Of a stretch of 9,388 bases of DNA, positions 1 through 7,200 are shown piece by piece. The stretch spans positions 1 through 9,388 of the forward strand of contig DPWT01000105.1 of the NCBI GenBank assembly GCA_003527555.1. The letters are read 5' to 3'. The notes beneath the pieces were generated by a model, which was given only the letters and a program-made list of their open reading frames with translations, had not been told where the DNA came from and searched no databases. The position numbers and the translations under genes are program-made. The stretch is from Verrucomicrobiales bacterium (GTDB taxonomy: Bacteria; Verrucomicrobiota; Verrucomicrobiia; Verrucomicrobiales; Akkermansiaceae). Every line of letters begins with the position of its first letter. The stretch's first letter is position 1.

Positions 1-21
1 TACACCTTACACCTTACACCT
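1..21. repeat. Three perfect tandem copies of the heptamer TACACCT
   Basis: Positions 1-7, 8-14 and 15-21 are identical copies of TACACCT. The array may continue beyond the left edge of the window. It ends 6 bases before the start codon of the first gene. All three forward frames were read. The frame of the downstream gene stays open to the window edge but has no ATG, GTG or TTG before position 28. The other two frames stop at TGA 21-23 and TGA 26-28. An upstream gene could therefore end at 28 as a TGATG stop-start overlap, with the repeat inside its 3' end, or the repeat could lie between genes. The repeat itself is certain; its role is not. Confidence 0.8.
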
Positions 22-27
22 GATCTG

Positions 28-441
28 ATGAGAAAGAAATACAGCAAAGAGAAGAAGCATCGCACCGGGGAGATTCCCACCGGTTCGTTCTCTGATATTG
101 CATTTCTTTTGATCATCTACTTCTTGGTCGCCACCACGCTGGTTAAGGTGAAGAGTATTACCGCCGACCTCCCGTCAGGTGAGAAAACGAGCCAGACCCA
201 ATCAGAAAAAACCCCCACCATCCAGCTACGACAAGGGCAGATCATGTTTAATGACAAAAAAATGGATCTCGTCGAACTTAATGATCGTCTAGCCGCCTTG
301 GATCTGGCCGAGCAAGAAGGCTCAAAACGCGTTATTTTGTTAGAATCTGCAAAAGGAACACCTTACGAAGACTATTTTCAAGCACTCGCCGCCATCAGCG
401 CGAATGGCGGTGTAGTAGCACTAGTCGAGGACGATAAGTAA
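28..441 (+). CDS. ExbD/TolR-family biopolymer transport protein (first of two)
   Basis: This 137-residue protein has the size and layout of ExbD/TolR, the inner-membrane partner of the ExbB/TolQ proton channel. A strongly basic cytoplasmic N-terminus (residues 2-12, many Lys/Arg) is followed by one membrane helix at about residues 22-40, containing the SDIAFLLIIYFLV motif. Asp23 sits at the start of the helix, where the conserved proton-carrying Asp of ExbD (Asp25 in E. coli) is found. The rest, residues 42-137, is a small periplasmic domain ending in the typical pattern of a beta strand (RVILLES), a helix and a final strand (GGVVALVE). ATG at 28 is chosen because it gives the usual N-terminal length before the Asp. 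The frame is open further upstream, so a longer form cannot be excluded. No Shine-Dalgarno sequence is seen. The next gene starts 2 bases after the stop. Family assignment is firm; whether it serves TonB-type import, Tol or another system is not shown. Confidence 0.93.
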   Translation: MRKKYSKEKKHRTGEIPTGSFSDIAFLLIIYFLVATTLVKVKSITADLPSGEKTSQTQSEKTPTIQLRQGQIMFNDKKMDLVELNDRLAALDLAEQEGSKRVILLESAKGTPYEDYFQALAAISANGGVVALVEDDK

Positions 442-443
442 CG

Positions 444-878
444 ATGAACAAACGTATCCAACGGAAAAAGAAACAGAAAAGACGCACCATCCCAGTGCCG
501 ATCGCCAGCATGGGCGATATAGCTTTCCTGCTGATCATCTTTTTCCTCGTCTGCAGTGAAGTGGCGAAGGACAACGCTAACATCCAGACCACACCGCCTA
601 TATCTGAATACGTTAAAAAGATGAAAGCCAGCGTCGCAGCACGCGTCGCAATTGATACTGATGGCGTAATCTACTTCGATGGCACTCAGGTTGATAGCGC
701 CAAGGACGTGGAGTGGGGGGTGCGCGCCATCCTCGCTAACACTGCGTCAGACGACCAACGCCACGTGCAATTTAAGTGCGACGCAGCACTACCGAAAGAA
801 ACATTTGAACCCGTCATGAAAGCAATTGTCGAGGCGGGCGGCATCCTCGAAGCAGTCGGGGAGAGAAACCCACAATAA
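444..878 (+). CDS. ExbD/TolR-family biopolymer transport protein (second of two)
   Basis: A second, clearly diverged ExbD/TolR protein of 144 residues. Its cytoplasmic tail (residues 1-15) is very rich in Lys and Arg. A membrane helix at about residues 22-41 carries SMGDIAFLLIIFFLVC, with Asp25 at the same position as the essential Asp25 of E. coli ExbD. The periplasmic part (residues 42-144) ends with the family pattern: a strand (HVQFKCD), a helix (TFEPVMKAIVEAGG) and a last strand (ILEAVGE). The two ExbD proteins share the membrane motif but little else, so they look like old paralogues rather than a recent duplication. In many PVC-group and Bacteroidota operons two or more exbD genes follow one exbB, and the products are presumed to act as a heterodimer inside the ExbB pentamer. 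The gene lies 2 bp after its sister and 9 bp before the TonB-like gene. No Shine-Dalgarno sequence is seen at useful spacing. Confidence 0.93.
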   Translation: MNKRIQRKKKQKRRTIPVPIASMGDIAFLLIIFFLVCSEVAKDNANIQTTPPISEYVKKMKASVAARVAIDTDGVIYFDGTQVDSAKDVEWGVRAILANTASDDQRHVQFKCDAALPKETFEPVMKAIVEAGGILEAVGERNPQ

Positions 879-887
879 ACCATCAAA

Positions 888-1352
888 ATGAAAGAAGAAC
901 AGACTACATTAAATCCCAGTGGCGACGAAACAACGCCTGTCGAACTGATGGAGAGCTTCCAGGGCCGGAGCTTGAAATCCATTGTCGTATTCACCCTGAT
1001 CATTCACGCGCTGATCCTTATTGGAACTAGTGTTCCTTTTCTTATCGAAAAAGTGGCAGGGAAAGATAACTCCGAGTTGAGTGAGGACGAACGCATAGAA
1101 TTAGCGGTTAAAAAGGCAACCAGTTCTTTGCGTGATATCGCTGACGAGCATGGCTTGAATGTGCAGGATATTAGTAATCAGTTCGCCAGCGGAGCCAAAA
1201 AACCGAAAGCGCCAGCCAAGGACTCTGCAAAGAAACCCACCCCACCGGCTGATCCTGAAAAGCCAAAGTCAACGATCGAAAAAGAACTCGATGTGAAGGC
1301 AGATGGGCCAGAAATTCCCAAAGTGGAAGACGATGACGACTTGTTCAAGTAA
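888..1352 (+). CDS. Small TonB/TolA-like membrane-anchored protein without a C-terminal TonB domain
   Basis: A 154-residue protein of no family I can name with certainty. The first 29 residues are polar and should be cytoplasmic. One membrane helix spans about residues 30-52. It contains T36-L-I-I-H40, a Thr version of the S-x3-H motif through which TonB and TolA contact ExbB/ExbD or TolQ/TolR. After the helix comes a charged helical stretch (about 60-95). A Lys/Pro/Ala-rich stretch follows (about 104-130), like the extended periplasmic linker of TonB. The tail is acidic, with four Asp in a row near the end. The folded C-terminal domain of TonB or TolA is missing: the protein simply stops. 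The position directly after two exbD genes supports a role as an energy-transducing or adaptor subunit. A non-energised structural subunit is the main alternative. No internal break is seen, so the short length looks natural. Confidence 0.6.
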   Translation: MKEEQTTLNPSGDETTPVELMESFQGRSLKSIVVFTLIIHALILIGTSVPFLIEKVAGKDNSELSEDERIELAVKKATSSLRDIADEHGLNVQDISNQFASGAKKPKAPAKDSAKKPTPPADPEKPKSTIEKELDVKADGPEIPKVEDDDDLFK

Positions 1353-1404
1353 GCGATCAATCTCCGCACTCTAACACGCACTACGATATCCTGATATTTT
1401 TAGA
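1353..1404 (+). other. 52-bp gap, the longest inside the operon
   Basis: This gap separates the TonB-like gene from the DUF4159 gene. It contains the imperfect palindrome ATATC-ct-GATAT at 1386-1397, which is AT-rich and ends 7 bases before the ATG. No Shine-Dalgarno sequence, convincing -35 element or hairpin terminator was seen. It could hold a weak internal promoter or operator, but the sequence does not prove one. Confidence 0.3.
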
Positions 1405-3033
1405 ATGAGTTCGTCCAATCAGTCACAACCATCAACTCTGCCACATGAGTGGGTTGATGAGATCCCGACACGCCCATCGCCATTTAAGGCGATCGTGGCC
1501 AGTGTTGCGACGATGATGCTGCTGGGTCTTGGTTTGGCGTTCTGGAATTGGGGTCCACCTGCATTGGAGGCATTTCTTGATGATAATGTTGCGATCGCGA
1601 TTCACTTTGAATCCGATCAGCTATTACAGGGGCTGGGCATCTGCTTCAAGGCATTCGGATTGGTTGGTGTGCTGTGCGCCGCTGCGGGCTTGCTTAGTTT
1701 GTTGCGAAATGCTGCAACGTATCACATTCTGCGAACCTCGTTAATTGCTGTCTACCTTGGGGTGGGGGCGTATGTGAGTGTCGTTTGGATCGGACTTTTT
1801 GATATCCTTGGCGCAGAAATCGAAATTTATGGTGCCAAACAAGACCGCGCAACCATCCTGCTGTTCTGGTGGAGCCTGTGCTGGCCGGCACTCGCTGTTG
1901 CGCTTTATGCAGGTTGGCTCCGTATCATGCTCCGTAGCCGATCAGTCTACTCGGCATTCACTAGCAACACCGGTGATGCAATGCGTGGCGACATCGTGTT
2001 AGAAGATCTCCGGACGCACGGTCGTGACCCACGCCACCGCCGTAGCCTCTATGGAAGTTTCACCACACACGTCATGATCCTGATCGTGATCCCATGGTTG
2101 CTTAGTTTATTTACCGGTGATGTCGAACCCTACAAGGTGCCCAAAGGTAAAGGCAACCCGGTAGTCGCCATGGTAAAGATGGTCAAACCGAAGAAGAAAA
2201 AGAAAAAGACACTCACCCTGCGTCCGAATTCCGACATCATCACTGCGATCCCTGACCTCGATGAAACCGAGGTGGATAAGCAGATGGAGAAACAAACGCA
2301 AAATACCTACGTGGCTGGTGCGATTGCTAACCCAGGAAAAATCGGCAAAGGCGGCGGTCCCGAAGGCGGCTGGCCAGCTGGTATGGATGACTATAAAATC
2401 CGCTTTATCCGACTGGAACACAGCGGCAAAGGTTGGGACGACGGCATGAACGAAACTGGCGCCGACATCAATTTTCTGCGTGAGTTTTCCAGAATCACTG
2501 GGCTTAAAAAAATTGCCCGCAAGGGTGAGAGCCACTCGATTGCCCTGCTCAAGAAATACCCGAAGGATGGATTCCCTCCCTTTGTTTACCTGACAGGCAA
2601 CGATAACATGGGGCGCATTAGCTCAGCAGATATCAAAATCCTCCGCGAGTACTGTCTCGGTGGTGGCATGCTGATTGCGGATGCCGGAAGTGCCCGATTC
2701 CATAACAGCTTTATCCACTTCATCCGCCAAGTATTTCCAGGTAAGCCGCTGGTGGATATTGCAGATGACGATATGCTATATCAAGCGCCTACGCGTTTTC
2801 CCGATGGAGCCCCGGCATTCTGGCACCACGGTGGTCGACGCGCGCTGGGGATCAAGCATGACGGCCGCTGGGTAGCGTTCTATCATCCAGGTGACATGAA
2901 TGACGCTTGGAAATCCTCGGGATACACCGATGTGTCACCAGAGATGCGCGATGCCGCGATGAGCCTGGGAGTGAACCTGATCAATTACGCATTCAATAAC
3001 TGGGACGACGCCGTCACCAAGGCAAAAAAATGA
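1405..3033 (+). CDS. Polytopic membrane protein with a TonB-like SxxxH helix and C-terminal DUF4159 domain
   Basis: A 542-residue fusion-type protein. Four membrane helices lie at about residues 28-47, 76-100, 110-134 and 150-174. An Arg-rich cytoplasmic loop (175-217) follows, then a fifth helix at about 221-238. The fifth helix begins with S218-F-T-T-H222, an exact match to the S-x3-H motif of TonB/TolA. After it come a Lys run (K263-K268, preceded by K261-P262), a polar linker and a Gly-rich stretch (about 311-326, GKIGKGGGPEGGWPAG). The rest, about 327-530, matches what I know of DUF4159, a glutamine-amidotransferase-like fold: GKGWDDG near its start, FVYLTGND, then ILREYCLGGGMLIADAG, VFPGKPL, WVAFYHPGDMNDAW and a closing GVNLINYAF. 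By the positive-inside rule this domain is periplasmic. DUF4159 has no proven reaction that I know of. The gene lies in the ExbD operon and overlaps the next gene by ATGA. There is no obvious Shine-Dalgarno sequence. Confidence 0.85.
   Translation: MSSSNQSQPSTLPHEWVDEIPTRPSPFKAIVASVATMMLLGLGLAFWNWGPPALEAFLDDNVAIAIHFESDQLLQGLGICFKAFGLVGVLCAAAGLLSLLRNAATYHILRTSLIAVYLGVGAYVSVVWIGLFDILGAEIEIYGAKQDRATILLFWWSLCWPALAVALYAGWLRIMLRSRSVYSAFTSNTGDAMRGDIVLEDLRTHGRDPRHRRSLYGSFTTHVMILIVIPWLLSLFTGDVEPYKVPKGKGNPVVAMVKMVKPKKKKKKTLTLRPNSDIITAIPDLDETEVDKQMEKQTQNTYVAGAIANPGKIGKGGGPEGGWPAGMDDYKIRFIRLEHSGKGWDDGMNETGADINFLREFSRITGLKKIARKGESHSIALLKKYPKDGFPPFVYLTGNDNMGRISSADIKILREYCLGGGMLIADAGSARFHNSFIHFIRQVFPGKPLVDIADDDMLYQAPTRFPDGAPAFWHHGGRRALGIKHDGRWVAFYHPGDMNDAWKSSGYTDVSPEMRDAAMSLGVNLINYAFNNWDDAVTKAKK
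3024..3033 (+). promoter_or_regulatory. A7 run and ATGA stop-start overlap joining two membrane protein genes
   Basis: The end of the DUF4159 gene reads gca-aaa-aaa-tga, and the next ATG (3030) uses the last A of the run. Seven A bases at 3024-3030 form a heptamer A-AAA-AAA in the phase required for tandem -1 slippage, immediately before the stop codon. The downstream gene is in the -1 frame. A slip would therefore read straight into it and give a fused product. A weak AAGG at 3019-3022, 7 bases before the ATG, could act as a Shine-Dalgarno sequence. Simple translational coupling through the 4-base overlap is the ordinary explanation. Confidence 0.45.
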
Positions 3034-4238
3034 ACTGGAACCCTGAAATTTTTAATGTAGTCGGATATCTTAGCGTGATTTGCTGGGTAGTAGCCGTCGT
3101 GCTCTGTCTGATCTATTGGAAGATGCCATCACGAGCTCTGTGCCTGATTGTCCTTGCTCTATCAATCATCGGTTTTTTTGGTGCCCGAAGTAACTCCAAT
3201 AACTACGTTAACCTGATTCAGCTCGACCGTAGTGAGGAAATTGCCAAGCAAGAGGCGCTAGAGCAAGCACGGCAGAAGGCGCTGCTCGATAGCCGTGGTG
3301 ACGAAGTCGCCCAAGTACGTTTTGCCGAGGATGGGGCGGGGGACTACCTCGATCGTGCTGGCATGGACGATACAGATCTGAAGTATTTTGAAAGCCAGGG
3401 CATAGACACACCTGGATGGAAAAAGAAAAAGAAACAACGCTCAGGTGCCGGGGACGACGACGGTAGTATTGAGTCATCCATCGGTGGTGAGGATGTGATC
3501 GAAGGCGTGGAGGATGAAACTTTTGTTGAGAACGAGGAAAGCCAACCCGTGGTGATGATGGAGGAAGATATGGTGTTGGCAAATCGACTCGATCTCCTAA
3601 ACCTCAAGGTCACACTTGCTACATTGATCACGGGCATTCTCATCGTGTTGTTTGATTATCTGCGCAGGGGAAATATTTATGGTGAATCATCATTCCCATT
3701 GCCCCTGCCTAGTTCTTGGTTCAACGCAGTCACTCCGATGCCACCAATTCTGATTGTTGTAAAACATGGTGAAGGATCGCTTGAAAAGGAGCTCGCCCGA
3801 TTAGTGAAACGTGGCGACTCGTTTGTTCTCCTAACAGAAAATTTGTCACGCACGAACAAACTTCCGGCATCAATGCCAAAGTTCCCATTGATCGGGCAAC
3901 ATGAACACCTCATCACGGTGACCGATGAGATTGAGGATGAATTCGTTTTTGAATCCGTCTGGTACGGTCGAAGCTCGTTTGTGGTCGATTCCGAAAGCCG
4001 CTCGCAGCAGGTGTTGGAAAGCTTCCTCAAGGAGTTGGAGATACGTAAGGACGCGCGTGCCAAAGTCGCTCAAACAGCCCACATCGTTTGGGACGTGCGA
4101 TCGCAGATGCCTGAACATTCCAAGCAAGAACTCGAAAAACTAGCCCGTAGCACCGGATTCTCAATTCTCCTCATCGGAGGAAAGCCAAGTCGCTCAAATA
4201 GCCAAACCAACTCACAAGCAGAACCACTCACGTCATGA
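3030..4238 (+). CDS. Uncharacterised three-helix membrane protein with a cytoplasmic alpha/beta domain
   Basis: I do not recognise this 402-residue protein. Two membrane helices at about residues 8-30 and 34-52 are joined by a short basic turn, which should be cytoplasmic. A polar region of about 130 residues follows, predicted periplasmic. It has a charged, Ala/Glu/Gln-rich helical stretch (about 63-90, possible coiled coil), a Lys run (K131-K135) and a very acidic segment (about 140-182). A third helix at about 187-210 ends in YLRRGN, placing the last 190 residues in the cytoplasm. That domain alternates hydrophobic strands (PPILIVVKHG, SFVLLTE, SSFVVDS, HIVWDVR, FSILLIGG) with helices, as in a Rossmann-like alpha/beta fold. 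No P-loop or other catalytic motif was found. The tail is Ser/Asn/Gln-rich. It overlaps both neighbours by ATGA, so it is probably made together with them. A signalling, scaffold or assembly role is only a guess. Confidence 0.8.
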   Translation: MNWNPEIFNVVGYLSVICWVVAVVLCLIYWKMPSRALCLIVLALSIIGFFGARSNSNNYVNLIQLDRSEEIAKQEALEQARQKALLDSRGDEVAQVRFAEDGAGDYLDRAGMDDTDLKYFESQGIDTPGWKKKKKQRSGAGDDDGSIESSIGGEDVIEGVEDETFVENEESQPVVMMEEDMVLANRLDLLNLKVTLATLITGILIVLFDYLRRGNIYGESSFPLPLPSSWFNAVTPMPPILIVVKHGEGSLEKELARLVKRGDSFVLLTENLSRTNKLPASMPKFPLIGQHEHLITVTDEIEDEFVFESVWYGRSSFVVDSESRSQQVLESFLKELEIRKDARAKVAQTAHIVWDVRSQMPEHSKQELEKLARSTGFSILLIGGKPSRSNSQTNSQAEPLTS

Positions 4239-7200
4239 ACTATTTCTTTTCCAAATCTTTCGTCGCTCTACTGATGGTCGCCACGATGGGCGGATCCGCT
4301 TTTGCCGACGAACGCACGCTGACACCCGAGCAGATGCAGGCGATCGCTAGCGAAGGCGCACCTGATGGCGCACAGAACCAACGCCCCAAAAAACTGATCG
4401 ACCTGACCAAGGGGGAGATTCCACCCGAGACATCGGACAAGCCGTGGACACTTGGGCCTACTGGGATTGTTGGAATGTGGACTGGCAGATTTACTGGCGA
4501 TCAGTTTCAGGTGTTGACCACCGTCAAAGGCTCACCTGCTGATGGCAAATTTCAGCCCGGTGACGTTCTCATCGGCATGAACGGGAAGAAGTTTCAAGCC
4601 GGTGGTCACCTCGGTGTGCTGATTGGTAACGGGGTCATTGAAGCAGAACGCGAGAAGAATGGAGGCAAGATCAGTTTCCTGGTTTGGCGCGATAAAAACT
4701 ACGTCAAACGCTTCGGTAAAAAGAACATTGCCGGCGTGGATATCGATAAACTTTTTGATAAGGCACGCGATGATAATTCGCTCTACGAGTGGAAAGAGGA
4801 AGAAGTTCGCACCAAAGAAGCGCAAGGCTTCGGTGAGTTTCCCGTCATCCCGAGCAACCTTGAAATCACCCTGACTCTGCGCACTTTCCCAGACTACAGC
4901 GACACCGCCCCTTACGATTGCCCGAAGACCGTGCAGATCCTCGAAGAGGCGTGGAAGGTGTTGGAGAAAAGGTTTGTACACGACCCCAGGAAGCCACGCA
5001 GTGGTCGCGGAGGCATGTTAGAGGCCATTGCCCTAGTCGCATCCGGCAAGCCTGAGCACCGCAAGATTGTACACGACTGGGTGCGTGGTCCACATGCCAA
5101 GCAATGGCATCCGCCGACGGTGCCCGCAGGCGAGATGTTTGAGCCGGGTTCCAAGGCCTACAAGGGTATGCAGAGCTGGCACCATGGATACACTGGTTTG
5201 AACTGCGCGCTCTACTACGAAGCGACAGGAGATGAGTTCGTGCTACCCGCTCTGCGGAAGTATGCCATTGATACGGCCTTGGGCCAGAGTGGTGGCGGTT
5301 CGTGGGGACACACCTTCGCCTTTCCGTCTTTTAACGGCGGTGAGTTCCACCGCATGAATCCCGGATATGGTGCGCTCAATGCTGCCGGTAATCGTTGTTT
5401 TTTCCTCATCGCTCTGGCCCAGAAACTCGGTGTCAAGCACCCCGAGATCGACCAAGCGGTCAAGCGCGCCCACAAATTCTTCGGCTCCTTCGTCGATCAG
5501 GGTGCTATTCCCTATGGCGACTTTGGTGCCGCCGCAACCGACGACAGTAATGGGAAAAACACTGGCATCGCCTTCGCCATGAAGCTGCTCGGCGACAAGT
5601 ACGGTGCCAAGTATTTCGGGATGATGTCGAGCCACTGTGCCTTTACACGCCGTGGAGGACACGCCGCTGATTATCATGGAAACTGGTCGTCCTGGGCAGC
5701 CACCATGTGCGGACCGAAGGTGCGTATCTATAACGAACGTAACTTCCGCTGGCGCCGCACACTCTGCCGCATGTTCGACGGCAGCTTCGTCTATCACTCG
5801 CCAACTTGGGAATACAAAACTCTGCGCGACCCTACAGCGACCGAGATCCTGCACCAGGCGGTTTACCTCAAGCAAACACTGATCACCGGTAAGGATCCCG
5901 ACGAGGATCTCTACCCGACTGAACGGGAAATGAAGCAGCTGCTTACCAGCGCGCGGGAGCAGTTCAGCGACCCATGGCTCATGGAAATCGATGGCACCCC
6001 GTGGGAGAAGCGCAGCACCAAGGAAATCATCGACATGCTCGATATTTTCAAGCCCAAGGTGCGCGGCATTTTTGCTCGGGAGCTGGCAAAACGCTACAAA
6101 GCAGGGGAAAAAGAAATCGTGCCCAGCGTCATCGCTTTGCTGACGAGTAAGGAGCCACGTTTCCGCGACGGTGCCCTGCGCACCCTCGGTGCCTGTGGCA
6201 GCGATATCGTGCTGCAGAACCTGTCCAAGCTCACACCGCTGCTCAGCGACTCGAAGGACTTCGTGCAGATCACCGCAGTGAAGGTTATTTCGAAGGCGAC
6301 CGATGCCAAGGATACCCAGCTCGCCATGCTGAATGCCACTCTTGAGGAGCCACAGACGCTCTCACCTAACGGAGTGCGCAATGTGACCCAGTATGCTCTT
6401 TTCGGTAAGAACAACGTGCTTTCGAATACACCGTTCGAATCTGACTTCGATGAAATGATCGTGCGCGAGGCGCTTGAGAAGCTCATCACCCTCGACCCCG
6501 CTTTTAAGTCCTTCACAGGCTCACGTCTCAAGTCCTGGGGTAAGGACACCATCGTCAAGATGGCCGGGCCGCTGACTTTCGCTGCAGAGGAGGAGCAAAT
6601 TGTCGACCAGATGTTTGCCAACCGCTGCGAGCCGTCACAGTTTTTGTTAGCTAAATTTGGCTACCGCGAGGGTGTTCATAGCACTGCCCACAGGCTGCTC
6701 AAAAAAGCCGCGATCCCACGCCATATCCGACCGCACGTCGGTTTCAAACGCAACCTGATCGATCCCGATGCCGTGGAGAAACAACCCGGTGCGTTTCACG
6801 ATTTCATTGAACCGCTTGGTGTGGCCCTTACCGACGATCCACTGCAGACGGTGATGAAGCTAGAGGGGGACAAGAAGACCTTCATTGATATGATCAAGTA
6901 TTACGACATGATCGCTGCGTCGAAAAAGTCAGCGACGCTGCCGAGTATCTCCTCGGACGTGCAGGAAATGTTCCAAGCAAAACTTGATGCGCTCGACGGA
7001 ACAGGTGCCAGGATGAAGCTGTGCAGGTCCGAGCTGAATGACCCGACACGGAAAAACTATTTCCGCATGATGGCGGCGATGACATCTCTCAATGAAACAC
7101 TTGGTGAAGATGCATTGGAAGACCTGGTGCCCTACCTTGGACACGGCTACTGGCGACTTCGCGAGCACAGTCAGAAGATCGCCGTGGAACTTGTCAGCGT

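Noticed and set aside
1..27. 3' end of an upstream gene such as exbB
   Set aside because: Two frames end in TGA before or at the first start codon, but fewer than nine codons are visible and they carry no family signal, so no gene was called.
1386..1397. ATATC-ct-GATAT as an operator or hairpin before the DUF4159 gene
   Set aside because: The two-base loop is too short for an RNA hairpin, and AT-rich palindromes of this size arise often by chance. It is only mentioned as part of the gap.
2191..2208. Lys-codon run in the DUF4159 gene as a second frameshift site
   Set aside because: The mixed AAG/AAA codons do not give an in-phase X-XXY-YYZ heptamer, and both the frame before and the frame after it encode the same coherent protein.
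2107..2535. 142-residue minus-strand open frame
   Set aside because: It overlaps the linker and start of the DUF4159 domain. The Phe/Leu-rich segment is the complement of Lys codons, not a real membrane helix.
5243..5875. 210-residue open frame on the minus strand inside the large exported-protein gene
   Set aside because: It lies wholly inside a well-supported gene with signal peptide and domains. Its translation is low in recognisable motifs and looks like a mirror of codon bias.
6094..6621. 175-residue minus-strand open frame, rich in Ser
   Set aside because: It is a shadow of the HEAT-repeat region. The Ser-rich, motif-free translation is typical of antisense frames.
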